Assembly (NCBI RefSeq): GCF_000190755.2
Contig: NZ_JH109152.1
Span: 2,359,937 to 2,423,936 of the forward strand
DNA length: 64,000 nt
Source of the DNA: Methylobacter tundripaludum SV96
Lineage (GTDB): Bacteria; Pseudomonadota; Gammaproteobacteria; Methylococcales; Methylomonadaceae
Reading direction: 5' to 3'
Made by a program: the position numbers and the translations under genes
Shown here: piece by piece, positions 54,558 to 63,920 of the stretch
Numbering within the stretch: position 1 is the first letter of the stretch
Layout: every line of letters starts with the position of its first letter
Notes under the pieces: generated by a model
Told to the model about the DNA's origin: nothing
Databases searched by the model: none
Seen by the model: the letters and a program-made list of their open reading frames with translations, nothing else

Positions 54558-54973
54558 TGGCGATGAATACAAAAGACAGCGGCGGTGAGGATGACGTAAT
54601 GGGCGAAATCAACGTCACGCCTTTGGTTGACGTGATGCTGGTGCTGTTGGTGGTGTTTATCGTCACCGCGCCGTTATTGACTCAAGCGGTGCATGTCAAT
54701 TTGCCGAAGACGGCCGAAACCGCGCCGCCTGAGGAAAAAGAAGCGGTCTATATCAGTGTCGACGCAAAGGGCAAGGTTTTCATCGACAAAACCGAGATTG
54801 CCCTGGAAGCCTTTGAAAGCGAGTTGTTAACCCGTAAGGCGGCCGATCCTGAGATTGCACTCAATCTTAACGCAGATGATGCCGTTCAATACGGCACGGT
54901 AGCCAAAGTGATGTCCTCGATAGAACGATCCGGAATTACCAAGTTATCGGTTCTGACTATTCCCGGCAAGTAA
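54557..54973 (+). CDS. exbD: ExbD biopolymer transport protein
   Basis: Inner-membrane partner of ExbB, 138 residues. A single TM segment VDVMLVLLVVFIVTAPLLTQ contains the conserved Asp of the proton path (in PLVDVMLVLL), preceded by EINVTPLVD. The periplasmic domain runs from VNLPKTAE to the end. Translationally coupled to exbB. It completes the TonB energy module, followed 114 bases later by the receptor gene. Confidence 0.95.
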   Translation: MAMNTKDSGGEDDVMGEINVTPLVDVMLVLLVVFIVTAPLLTQAVHVNLPKTAETAPPEEKEAVYISVDAKGKVFIDKTEIALEAFESELLTRKAADPEIALNLNADDAVQYGTVAKVMSSIERSGITKLSVLTIPGK

Positions 54974-55087
54974 TCAACGCAAAAAACAGAATTTAAACCG
55001 GCCTTTTTGGGGTCGGCTAGGGATGCTTTGCCCAACGAAACAGAGCTGACCTTAATTTTATGAATGACTTTTAAGAAGGAAATTTAG

Positions 55088-57835
55088 ATGAGTATTGACA
55101 GGTTAGGGCGGCCGGCTACAACCAAGGGCCCGAAATCGCTGAAAAAAAACAAGACTGACGGCCGGTCTTTATCCGCTAAAGCGGGTGAAAACACAGCGCA
55201 AATCGAGACACATAAACATAATTGGGCGGCTCTAAACGGCGCCGCGATGATTATTGCAGGCGCTTGTTTGTTAGCGCCGGACTACAGCTTTGCCACGGAT
55301 AATTCCGGTGATTTGGCGGCAGAAGTTGAGCGGCTAAGAAAAGAATTGGGCGAAACCAAGAAGGAAAACGAGCAGCTTAAAAAAGCGGTTTCCAATAGCA
55401 ATGTCGGAACGGCAGCTAGTGCGGCACCGGCCCAGCCAGCCCCGGCAACGGCGGCTGTTGCAGCAGCCGAGCCGCCGAAAAAAGCAGAGAAATCTTTCGA
55501 TGACGAACCCAAGAATCTATCGGAAGTCGTCGTGACTTCGCGGCGTAAGGAAGAAAAACTCCAGGAAGTGCCGATTCCGATTGCGGTGATCAGCGGCGAA
55601 CAGATGAAGCGCGATAATATCGTCAGCGTGGCCGATTTTGCGCGTCGAGTGCCCAACCTGGGGGTTACCAGCACCAACGCCCGGCAAACCAGTATCGCCC
55701 TGCGCGGCTTGGGCAAGAACAGCGGTAACGAATCGATGGAATCCAGCGTCGGCGTGATGGTCGACAACGTCTGGTCGACGTGGGTCGGCTCGACCTGGAC
55801 CAACTATGCCGATATTGATCATGTCGAGGTGTTACGCGGACCGCAAGGCACCTTGCAGGGTAAAAACAGCAACCTGGGTTTAATCAACGTGGTCACGCAA
55901 GCGCCGTCGTTTAAATCCGGCTATTACGTCGACGGCTTCGCCGGTAATCGCGATTCCTTGCAGGGCAAGGTTGGCGCTACCGGCACCGTTCTGCCCGGAT
56001 TGCTCGCCTATCGCGGCTCCGTTTTTATCGACAAGCGCGACGGCTTTGTTGCCAACCTCGATTCACCGGTAACCACCGGCAAGCTCCAGGAAACCAATGC
56101 CTTCGGCGGACGGCTTCAGTTTTTACTGACGCCAAGCGACGATGTGTCCTCAAGATTGATTCTGGAGCGATCCACGGCCACGCAAAGCATGAGCGTCAAT
56201 CCCAACCTGGACGATCCTGCGACATTTGCCGACGGCACGGCACGCGGCACAACTTACAGCACACGCCTGGAGCGGAGCTGGTTTAACGACCTGCGCAACT
56301 CCGGCCAGCCGATCACCGTGATAGGCGATCCGCGTAAAGTTGCCCAGGACAACAAACAGGTGTCGCGGGCTGACCAACAAGGCGTTTCCAATGAAATCAA
56401 TTGGAGCGGACTCGGTCATAAATTTACCTCGGTTACGGCCTATAAGTATGCGCTATTCGAACCGCATCATGACGGTGACCGGTCAACGGCGGATATTATG
56501 CAGATTGGCGGCGTGACCGTAAAAAACCGCCAGTGGTCGCAGGAACTTCGCTTCGCTTCGCAGGAACCCGGCGTATTGGATTATCAGGGCGGTTTATTTG
56601 CGCTACATAGCGATGCGAATACCTTAAGCCAGAACCTGTACGGTAATGACGCTGGGGCTTTCTATGCCAGTAACGCCCAATATAGCCGGTTGAATGCGAC
56701 TGCGGCGGGTCGGGAGGCGTTACGGCAATCTCTCCGGGGCGTTATGAATACCGCTTATCTGAACCCGGTAACCAATAGCTTTGCAGCCTATGGACAGGTC
56801 AACTGGCACCTTACCAAGGCTGCGACGTTAACAGTGGGTTTGCGTGACACCTTTGAGCATCGTGAAAATAGCGGCTATCAGCAATCTTTCGGAGGCTCGG
56901 CTTTAACCGGCTTAACCGGTCAGAACCTGACCGATGCGTTAGCCATTCGAAACGGTAGGGTAGGCGTTAATTGGAACGCTCCCACGCAAGGTTTCGACCA
57001 GAACGCACAAAACTGGCTGGTTAATCCCAGTTACAAAATCACCAAGGATGTCATGACTTATTTCTCGGTGTCGGGCGGACAAAAGTCCGGAGCGGCACAA
57101 TTCAATGCTAATACCGGAGCCAAGGAAAACGTCAAGCCTGAAGACGTGATGGATTACGAATTGGGTCTTAAGAGCAGCTGGTTTAATCGTCAGTTGGCGG
57201 TCAACGTGAATCTCTACAACACCGATATTAAAGGCTTCCAATCGCAGTTGTCTGTACCTGATGAAACCAGAGCGGGTCAGTTCAGAACCACACTCGGTAA
57301 TGTGAAAGGCATCCAGTTGCGCGGTGTGGAATTGGAGACCACCTGGGATGTGACCAAGGGCTTAAACCTGTTCTTAAACGGGTCTTTCAACCATGCCGTC
57401 TATACCGACTTTAAAGATGCGCCATGTCCGCCGGAAGCAAATAACGCGGGAGCATGCGACCAAACCGGCTTGACCTTGCCCAATGCGCCACAGTTTACCG
57501 CTAACTATGGGGTGGACTATAAAGTTCCGCTCGGCTTCGGCAAGTTTAATGATCACGGTTTACAGTGGCATGGGTTTCTGGTGGACAGTTATAAATCGGC
57601 TGCCAACTATAACGCCAGCTTATCGGGTTCAGGTAAACAAAATGCCTATCATGTCACCGATGGCGGCATAGGTATCGGCACCAAGAGCGGCCAGTACAAC
57701 CTGGATTTGGTAGGCAGGAATATTTTCGACACTATTTATCTGACCAATGCTTCATCATGGTCCGGCACAGGTACCGCTACCGGTACTTATGGCGAGGCGC
57801 GTTATTTCGGTGTGCATTTCCGGGCGAAATTTTAA
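55088..57835 (+). CDS. TonB-dependent outer membrane receptor with coiled-coil extension
   Basis: Outer membrane receptor of 915 residues. GAAGGAAA precedes the ATG. The signal peptide is unusual: about 48 hydrophilic residues precede the hydrophobic core GAAMIIAGACLLAP. The mature N-terminus (about 73-105) is a predicted coiled coil (LAAEVERLRKELGETKKENE), then an Ala/Pro linker. LSEVVVTSRRKEE is a TonB-box-like stretch, followed by the plug (PIPIAVISGEQMKRDNI, VEVLRGPQGTLQGKNS) and a beta-barrel ending FGVHFRAKF with a terminal Phe. Substrate unknown. It is adjacent to tonB-exbBD and to an SMP-30 gene. Confidence 0.9.
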   Translation: MSIDRLGRPATTKGPKSLKKNKTDGRSLSAKAGENTAQIETHKHNWAALNGAAMIIAGACLLAPDYSFATDNSGDLAAEVERLRKELGETKKENEQLKKAVSNSNVGTAASAAPAQPAPATAAVAAAEPPKKAEKSFDDEPKNLSEVVVTSRRKEEKLQEVPIPIAVISGEQMKRDNIVSVADFARRVPNLGVTSTNARQTSIALRGLGKNSGNESMESSVGVMVDNVWSTWVGSTWTNYADIDHVEVLRGPQGTLQGKNSNLGLINVVTQAPSFKSGYYVDGFAGNRDSLQGKVGATGTVLPGLLAYRGSVFIDKRDGFVANLDSPVTTGKLQETNAFGGRLQFLLTPSDDVSSRLILERSTATQSMSVNPNLDDPATFADGTARGTTYSTRLERSWFNDLRNSGQPITVIGDPRKVAQDNKQVSRADQQGVSNEINWSGLGHKFTSVTAYKYALFEPHHDGDRSTADIMQIGGVTVKNRQWSQELRFASQEPGVLDYQGGLFALHSDANTLSQNLYGNDAGAFYASNAQYSRLNATAAGREALRQSLRGVMNTAYLNPVTNSFAAYGQVNWHLTKAATLTVGLRDTFEHRENSGYQQSFGGSALTGLTGQNLTDALAIRNGRVGVNWNAPTQGFDQNAQNWLVNPSYKITKDVMTYFSVSGGQKSGAAQFNANTGAKENVKPEDVMDYELGLKSSWFNRQLAVNVNLYNTDIKGFQSQLSVPDETRAGQFRTTLGNVKGIQLRGVELETTWDVTKGLNLFLNGSFNHAVYTDFKDAPCPPEANNAGACDQTGLTLPNAPQFTANYGVDYKVPLGFGKFNDHGLQWHGFLVDSYKSAANYNASLSGSGKQNAYHVTDGGIGIGTKSGQYNLDLVGRNIFDTIYLTNASSWSGTGTATGTYGEARYFGVHFRAKF

Positions 57836-57924
57836 CCGGTTTTACAGGGTGATGGGCGACAAGCACGGTGCTTTTTCGCCCACTCTTCAGCTTTAAAAAA
57901 TTTATATTTAATCCGGAGAACAAG

Positions 57925-58890
57925 ATGTTACTCAAAACTTCACATGCGAAATTATTTTCAGTGCTGGGCGCTTTAGTCTTTGCCGTTTCCGTACAGGCTG
58001 ATGACCCCGTTACGCCTGCTATTCCAGGCGTATCAGCAGGCGGTGTCATTATCGAATTGATCAAGGACGGCTTCAAAGGCACCGAAGGCCCCATCGGTTA
58101 TTCGGACGGCAGCTTGCTGTTTACTGAAACCAATGAAAACCGGATTGTGCGTATTGCGCCCGATAATACCGTTTCAACCTTCTTGGAGAATTCCAACGGC
58201 GCTAACGGCCTTGCCTTAAATGCCGGGGGCGAGATCATCGCCGTTCAAACGCTTAAACCACAGGTCGGCATTGTTTATCCGGCCGATAAGCAGAAGGTTT
58301 TTGCCGAAAATTTCGAAGGCGTTGCCTTTCAACGGCCGAACGATGTGGTTCTTCATAAGAGCGGCGGCATTTACTTTACCGACAGCGGCACGCGTCCGAC
58401 TAAAGAAAATCCTAACCCACCGGCTTCTCATCCGGGCGTATTTTACATTTCACCGACCGGCGAATTGAAACGCCTGGCTAACGACGTTGACCGTCCAAAC
58501 GGCATTCAGCTGAATAAAGATGAAACGGTGCTGTATGTGGCCAATACCCTTGGCGAACACGTGCTTGCCTATGACATCGCCGCTGACGGATCGATTTCCA
58601 ACCGGAGAAACTTTGCCAAGCTGGACGGCTGGAAAAATGAAGAAAACGTATGGTCCAGCGGTGCGGACGGTCTGGCGATAGACGATAACGACAGGCTTTA
58701 TGTCGCATCGAATTCCGGCATCGAAGTGTTTGACGCCAAGGGTGAAGCGTTGGGTGTTATTGCACTGCCTAAAAAGCCGCAAAACATAGCTTTTGCCGGT
58801 ACCGACAAGAAAACGCTTTACGCGGTAGGACGCGGTTCCGCTTACAGGATACCTTTGCTTGCACAAGGGTTTAAAGGGCGGGCGAAATAA
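57925..58890 (+). CDS. Exported SMP-30/gluconolactonase-like protein
   Basis: Six-bladed propeller protein of 321 residues. CGGAGAA precedes the ATG. Signal peptide to about residue 25 (SVLGALVFAVSVQA). Family motifs: GFKGTEGPIGYSDGSLLFTE, with the metal-binding Glu, then FQRPNDVVLHKSGGIYFTDS (Asn/Asp ligands), DRPNGIQLNKDETVLYVANT and SGADGLAIDDNDRLYVAS. Members hydrolyse lactones or organophosphates with a divalent metal. It directly follows the TonB receptor gene; a sugar-lactone or related ligand is possible, but this is inference. Confidence 0.87.
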   Translation: MLLKTSHAKLFSVLGALVFAVSVQADDPVTPAIPGVSAGGVIIELIKDGFKGTEGPIGYSDGSLLFTETNENRIVRIAPDNTVSTFLENSNGANGLALNAGGEIIAVQTLKPQVGIVYPADKQKVFAENFEGVAFQRPNDVVLHKSGGIYFTDSGTRPTKENPNPPASHPGVFYISPTGELKRLANDVDRPNGIQLNKDETVLYVANTLGEHVLAYDIAADGSISNRRNFAKLDGWKNEENVWSSGADGLAIDDNDRLYVASNSGIEVFDAKGEALGVIALPKKPQNIAFAGTDKKTLYAVGRGSAYRIPLLAQGFKGRAK

Positions 58891-58918
58891 GTTTGCAGGG
58901 TAGGAACGGTCCTGTGCT

Positions 58919-59035
58919 CTCGTTCCCACGCGCCGCGTGGGAACGAGGGTAACTTAAGACATTTCACCACGAAGACACGAAGAACACGAAGTTTTTACCT
59001 TGGTTTTTCTTCGTGAACTTCGTGTCTTCGTGGTG
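58919..59035. repeat. Two strong hairpins after the SMP-30 gene
   Basis: A perfect stem CTCGTTCCCACGCG/CGCGTGGGAACGAG (58919-58947) is followed by a long stem of CACCACGAAGACACGAAG and CTTCGTGTCTTCGTGGTG (58965-59035). The second may act as a terminator-like structure but has no proper T run; both belong to repeat families present elsewhere in the window. Confidence 0.65.
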
Positions 59036-59117
59036 AGTTTATCCATTTTATGGCTTGAATATTGACATCGTTTCCACGCACGCTTCTGCCAGGCAACGAT
59101 AATTAATAGGTGAAACT

Positions 59118-60008
59118 ATGACACGCAAAACAGCAAAAGACTTCGATCCTGAAGTGCTGAAACTATTCGATAAATATGTCCACGGCGAACTATCGCGCCG
59201 GGGATTTTTGGCTTCGGCCGCAAAATTCACGCTGCTCGGCCTGACTGCCGAGGGTTTGCTTGAGGCGTTGAATCCGCGTTTTGCCCAGGCGCAGCAGATA
59301 GGCAAGGACGATCCGCGTATCTCGGCGAAATATGTGGAATATCCTTCGCCTGCCGGTTACGGCAAGATTCGCGGCTATCTGGTCCAGCCAGCCCAATTCA
59401 CCGGGAAACTGCCGACGGTGTTGGTCGTGCATGAAAACCGCGGCCTGAATCCGCATATCGAAGATATTGCCCGGCGCATCGCGCTGGATAATTTCATCGC
59501 TTTCGCTCCCGATGGGCTATTCCCGTTAGGCGGCTATCCGGGCGATGAGGATAAGGCGCGCGAGCTTTTCAAATCGCTCGATCAAACCAAAACGCGTGCC
59601 GACTTCCTCGCCGCCGCCGAGGTGCTGAAAAACCTGCCCGAAGGCAACGGCAAAGTCGGCGCGGTAGGTTTTTGCTACGGCGGCGGCATTGTTAATTTCC
59701 TGGCGACGCAGCTTCCCGATCTGGCGGCAGGCGTACCTTTCTACGGCAGTCAGCCGAGCGACGAAGACACCGCAAAAATCAAAGCGCCGCTGTTACTGCA
59801 TTATGCCGGGGAAGATGAGCGCATCAATGCCTGTTGGCCGGCTTACGAGGCCGCGCTAAAAGCCTCCGGAATCAGCTATGAAGCTTACATTTATCCGGGC
59901 GTACAACACGGCTTTAACAACGACACCACGCCGCGTTTCGACGAGGCCGCTGCAAAGTTGGCATGGGAACGCACCATTGGTTTCTTTAATAAGCATCTGC
60001 GCGTCTAA
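59118..60008 (+). CDS. Tat-exported dienelactone hydrolase-family protein
   Basis: Periplasmic alpha/beta hydrolase of 296 residues. N-terminal cytoplasmic segment, then the Tat motif SRRGFLASAAKF at about residues 28-39 and a hydrophobic stretch to QAQQ. The catalytic triad is visible: Cys nucleophile in GFCYGGG, Asp in AGEDERI, His in GVQHGFNND. The opening VLVVHENRGLNPHIEDIARR is also typical of dienelactone hydrolases. Exported members of this type exist in many proteobacteria, but their substrate is not known. The next gene, dsbD-like, starts 28 bases downstream. Confidence 0.87.
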   Translation: MTRKTAKDFDPEVLKLFDKYVHGELSRRGFLASAAKFTLLGLTAEGLLEALNPRFAQAQQIGKDDPRISAKYVEYPSPAGYGKIRGYLVQPAQFTGKLPTVLVVHENRGLNPHIEDIARRIALDNFIAFAPDGLFPLGGYPGDEDKARELFKSLDQTKTRADFLAAAEVLKNLPEGNGKVGAVGFCYGGGIVNFLATQLPDLAAGVPFYGSQPSDEDTAKIKAPLLLHYAGEDERINACWPAYEAALKASGISYEAYIYPGVQHGFNNDTTPRFDEAAAKLAWERTIGFFNKHLRV

Positions 60009-60036
60009 AGCTTAGTGCTGATAATTCAGGATTTTT

Positions 60037-62184
60037 ATGCTTGAACTTCGTCCACTGTCTATTGCACTTGCCTTGTTTATGCTGTTTTGCGGCAACGCAC
60101 AGGCGAGCTCGTTTGAAGCGGGTACCGAGCAGGTCGCCGCGCAACTGGTCGCGTCCGTCGATGCGGTGCATCCCGGCGACGAGATTCTGGTGGGCGTGCA
60201 GCAACGCATTATTCCGCATTGGCACACCTACTGGAAAAATCCCGGCGATTCAGGTTTAGCCACCACCATAGCCTATGAGCTTCCGATAGGGGCAAAAGCG
60301 GGCAAAATTCAGTGGCCGACTCCCAGCCGCATCACACTGGGACCGGTCACGAGTTACGGCTATGAAAATGAAGTCACCTTGCTGACCAAAATTAAGGTGC
60401 CGCAAGATAGTGGTGTAGGCACCACATTCCCGATCAAAGCTAAAGTGAAATGGCTGGTCTGCAAGGAATCATGCATTCCCCAGAAAGTGGATTTGGCGCT
60501 GGATTTGCCGGTTGTCGCGCCCGGTGCCGACGCCGGAACCGGCAGTCCGCTGATTGAACTTGCCCGTGCGAGTTTGCCGTCAGTCAGCCCTTGGCCGACA
60601 AGCTTAGCCTATAGCAACGATGTTTTAACTTTGCGAATGACTGACGCCAAGCTGCAATCTTCCGGCGTTAAAAAGGTTTGGTTTTATCCCGATGAGTGGG
60701 GAAAAATCGTACAGGGGGCTGAGCAGCCCTGGCAACTTTCAGGCGATACCCTTGAGTTGCAAATGAAACCGGGAGAAGTGCGTTTGTCTCCGGGCGAAAG
60801 CCTGTCCGGGGTTTTGGCGATTACGCAAGACAGCGGCAGCGGGCCGCTTACGCGCGGTTATAGCGTGCAAGTCGCCGGCGACGCGGCGGTTTCGGGGAGT
60901 ACTGCGCTTAAGTCTGAGGTTTTAGAGGCCGCTCCGGCTAAGGACGGAGAACCCGATTTGGTACTTGCATCCGCCTTGCTGCTGGCTTTATTGGGCGGCG
61001 TGACATTGAACCTGATGCCTTGTGTGTTGCCGGTACTGTCCATCAAGGCCTTGTCCTTAATAAAACATGCGCAACATTCGCCGTTGCAAACCCGGCTGCA
61101 AGGCTTGGCCTACACACTGGGCATACTGACGAGTTTTGCATTGCTCGGTGGGGTATTGATTGCGGTGAAGGCAGGCGGAGCCCAGATCGGCTGGGGCTTT
61201 CAATTCCAATCGCCGGTATTTGTGCTGGTGGTTGCCTATTTAATGTTTACCGTAGGACTCAGTTTATCCGGCGTATTTTCAATCGGCGGTTCGGTAGCGG
61301 GAATCGGCTCTTCGCTGGCCGAGCGCCCCGGTTACAGCGGCAGTTTTTTCACCGGCGTGTTGGCGACCATTGTTGCGACGCCCTGCACGGCTCCGTTTAT
61401 GGGGGCGGCGCTGGGATTCGCGTTAAGCCAACCGCCGGCCTCTCTGTTGGCGGTGTTTTTCTGTTTGGGCTTGGGTCTTGCGCTGCCTTACTTGCTGTTG
61501 AGCCAATGGCCGTCCTTGCAGCGACGCCTGCCGAAACCCGGTGTATGGATGGACAGATTAAAGCAGGGCTTGGCCTTCCCGATGTACGGAGCAGCGGTGT
61601 GGCTGGTCTGGGTGTTGGCGCAACAGGCAGGCGTCAATGCCGTTGCGATAGCGCTGGGCGGGATGGTTATTATCGCGTTCGCCGCCTGGCTTTATGAATT
61701 TACTAAACACACCGGGAAGGCGGGACAGCGCAGCGGATTCGGTGTCGCCGTGTTGTCGCTGGGATTGGTGCTGGTCGGCGGTTATTTTGGCGTAGAGACC
61801 ACGGCTGCTATGCCATTAGTTAACGTTGAGCCGGTAAGGAACGCTGAGCCTTACTCGGCCGAGCGCTTAAATGAATTGCGCAGCCAGGGAAAGCCGGTAT
61901 TTCTAAATATGACGGCGGCGTGGTGCATCAGTTGTTTGGTTAATGAAAAAGTCGCGCTGAGCCAGAGTTCAGTCGTCGATACCTTTAAGCGGTCCGGGAT
62001 TACCTATCTTAAAGGTGATTGGACTAACCGCGATCCAGAAATTACCAGGATTCTTACCGAATTCGGGCGTAGCGGCGTACCGCTGTATGTCTTTTATCCG
62101 GCGGGAGCGGGTAGCTCAACGAAACCGATCGTGTTGCCGCAGATATTGACCCCGGAAATTGTCACGCAGGCGGTGGCTTTATGA
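60037..62184 (+). CDS. Thiol:disulfide interchange protein, DsbD/ScsB type
   Basis: Inner-membrane electron conduit of 715 residues. Signal peptide to about residue 23. A ScsB-like N-terminal periplasmic domain (to about 290) has WLVCKESCIPQ with two Cys near 142 and 146. The membrane domain (about 305-600) carries NLMPCVLPVLSIKAL and ATPCTAPFMGAAL, the Cys pair that takes electrons from thioredoxin. A C-terminal thioredoxin domain has WCISC near residue 628 (TAAWCISCLVNEKVAL). It delivers reductant to periplasmic partners. Followed by redoxin and cytochrome genes, so a redox cluster is likely. The 62185-62527 gap has no supported gene. Confidence 0.92.
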   Translation: MLELRPLSIALALFMLFCGNAQASSFEAGTEQVAAQLVASVDAVHPGDEILVGVQQRIIPHWHTYWKNPGDSGLATTIAYELPIGAKAGKIQWPTPSRITLGPVTSYGYENEVTLLTKIKVPQDSGVGTTFPIKAKVKWLVCKESCIPQKVDLALDLPVVAPGADAGTGSPLIELARASLPSVSPWPTSLAYSNDVLTLRMTDAKLQSSGVKKVWFYPDEWGKIVQGAEQPWQLSGDTLELQMKPGEVRLSPGESLSGVLAITQDSGSGPLTRGYSVQVAGDAAVSGSTALKSEVLEAAPAKDGEPDLVLASALLLALLGGVTLNLMPCVLPVLSIKALSLIKHAQHSPLQTRLQGLAYTLGILTSFALLGGVLIAVKAGGAQIGWGFQFQSPVFVLVVAYLMFTVGLSLSGVFSIGGSVAGIGSSLAERPGYSGSFFTGVLATIVATPCTAPFMGAALGFALSQPPASLLAVFFCLGLGLALPYLLLSQWPSLQRRLPKPGVWMDRLKQGLAFPMYGAAVWLVWVLAQQAGVNAVAIALGGMVIIAFAAWLYEFTKHTGKAGQRSGFGVAVLSLGLVLVGGYFGVETTAAMPLVNVEPVRNAEPYSAERLNELRSQGKPVFLNMTAAWCISCLVNEKVALSQSSVVDTFKRSGITYLKGDWTNRDPEITRILTEFGRSGVPLYVFYPAGAGSSTKPIVLPQILTPEIVTQAVAL

Positions 62185-62527
62185 GTAAAGAGGTCGCGAA
62201 GGACTCGCAATCTCAAAATGGAAGCGAACAAACTGGCTAAGTAACGTCGTCAGACGGTGTCGACCCGATCAAGTCTCAGTTTGAGGCGACGACAAAGTCT
62301 GACGGCGTTATCGGGACAATTTGCTATTCGCGTTTGAAGGATCAATTTTGGCAGGAATTCGATGGATCGATTTTCTGTCTTTTTACTATTTTCAGGTTGT
62401 TCCCGGCGCACGATTTTTTTACCAGGGAGGGAGAATCATGTCGTCGCAGAGGCTTCTTGAAACCGTTACACAGAAAGTCCGGGGAACGGTTTGTGCCGTG
62501 CCTTTTATAATTATTACGGAGCCAATT

Positions 62528-63148
62528 ATGTTTTTACATCGACTTTATCAAATTACTTTAGTGAGCTTAGCCTTCGCTTTTGCATCCACAACAGTCAATG
62601 CCGAACCTGTAGTAGATAAGCCGGCACCGTTATTTTCCGGCGCCGCAGCCGACGGAAGCACGATAAAACTTGCCGATCTGCACGGCAAAACCGTGGTATT
62701 GGAGTGGACCAATCATGAATGTCCGTTCGTGGTGAAACATTATGAAAGCGGCAATATCCCTAATTTACAAAAAGACGCCGTCGCCAAAGGCATCGTCTGG
62801 CTGCAAGTCATCACTTCGGCGCCGGGCAAACAAGGCAATGTCGACGGCGAGACCGCCAGGAAACTCAATACGCATCGCGGCGCGACCCCGACCAATACCG
62901 TTTTGGATAGTGACGGTTCAATCGGCAAGCTCTATGGCGCAACCAATACGCCTCAGTTTTTTATCATCGATCCGCAAGGCGTGCTGGTTTACAAAGGCGG
63001 CATAGACAGCATCCCGTCTGCCGATCAATCCGACATCGGCAAGGCCGAAAATTATGTCAGTGCCGCCTTGGCTGATCTCGCCGCAGGCAGGAAAGTGGCA
63101 AAATCCAGTACTAAACCGTACGGCTGCTCCGTGAAGTACGCCGGTTAA
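62528..63148 (+). CDS. Exported redoxin (AhpC/TSA-thioredoxin fold)
   Basis: Periplasmic thioredoxin-fold protein of 206 residues from the ATG at 62528, preceded by CGGAG and starting a clear signal peptide (LYQITLVSLAFAFASTTVNA); the longer frame from 62321 has no such features. Motifs: ADGSTIKLADLHGKTVVLEW, then TNHECPFVVKHY with a single Cys as peroxidatic-type residue, and NTPQFFIIDPQGVLVYKGGI. A second Cys lies near the end (KPYGCSVKY). Probably a peroxiredoxin-like or thiol reductase protein that accepts electrons from the DsbD-like protein upstream; that link is inference. Confidence 0.85.
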   Translation: MFLHRLYQITLVSLAFAFASTTVNAEPVVDKPAPLFSGAAADGSTIKLADLHGKTVVLEWTNHECPFVVKHYESGNIPNLQKDAVAKGIVWLQVITSAPGKQGNVDGETARKLNTHRGATPTNTVLDSDGSIGKLYGATNTPQFFIIDPQGVLVYKGGIDSIPSADQSDIGKAENYVSAALADLAAGRKVAKSSTKPYGCSVKYAG

Positions 63149-63161
63149 AAGGAGAATCAAG

Positions 63162-63881
63162 ATGAAAGTTACTATTCATATTTGGGACCTGCCGCACCGG
63201 CTGTTTCATTGGCTGCTCGCAGCGTCCGTGACAGCGGCCTATGTCACCGCCAAAATCGGCGGCGCGCTGATCGACTGGCATGGCCGTATCGGCATTTTTA
63301 TTTTGGGTTTGCTGGTGTTTCGCATTATCTGGGGCTTTATAGGTTCGACGCATTCCCGGTTTTCAACTTTTTTCCCTACCTTCTCACGGCTGGCCGCTTA
63401 CCTTAAGGGCCGCTGGCAGGGCATTGGCCATAATCCGTTAGGCGGATTGTCGGTGATTGCGCTAATCGCTACGCTGGCGGTGCAGGTGGGCACCGGATTG
63501 TTTGCCAACGACGATATCGCCTTTCAGGGGCCGTTGTTCGACCTTATCGATAAGTCCTTTAGCGACAAGTTGACCGGTTGGCACAATACCGCATTCAACT
63601 TTCTGCTGGCGCTGGTTGTGCTGCATTTAGCGGCGATCATTTTTTACCGTTGGGTTAAAAAAACCAATCTCGTTGTGCCGATGCTGACCGGAAAAAAGAA
63701 CATCCCTATTGCGTTGGCGGAAGCTGTTGCGACAAATCATGACCAGAGATTTGGCGCTGTGCGTTTTATTCTGTCCCTGATTATTTCCAGCACGGTGGTC
63801 TGGGGTGTTTCGGGCGGCGTATCGCAACTCTATCTGGCGCAAAGCCAGCAGCAAATCGCACAAGCGCCTTCAAGTTTTTAA
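63162..63881 (+). CDS. Cytochrome b561-family membrane protein
   Basis: Inner-membrane di-haem cytochrome b, 239 residues, with about four to five membrane segments. The start IHIWDLPHRLFHWLLAASVT contains the His ligands typical of Ni/Fe-hydrogenase-type cytochrome b561. Further His: ALIDWHGRIGIFIL, KLTGWHNTAFNFLLALVVLHLA. AGGAGAATC precedes the ATG. It follows the redoxin by 13 bases and precedes an exported short protein that is probably its cytochrome c partner. Function: electron transfer between the quinol pool and periplasmic cytochromes. Confidence 0.9.
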   Translation: MKVTIHIWDLPHRLFHWLLAASVTAAYVTAKIGGALIDWHGRIGIFILGLLVFRIIWGFIGSTHSRFSTFFPTFSRLAAYLKGRWQGIGHNPLGGLSVIALIATLAVQVGTGLFANDDIAFQGPLFDLIDKSFSDKLTGWHNTAFNFLLALVVLHLAAIIFYRWVKKTNLVVPMLTGKKNIPIALAEAVATNHDQRFGAVRFILSLIISSTVVWGVSGGVSQLYLAQSQQQIAQAPSSF

Positions 63882-63920
63882 ACCGCTTAATTATTTCTAC
63901 AACATACAGGAACTAAAAAA

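Noticed and set aside
62321-62527. Longer start for the redoxin gene
   Set aside because: It adds about 69 residues with no signal; the ATG at 62528 gives a proper signal peptide and ribosome site.
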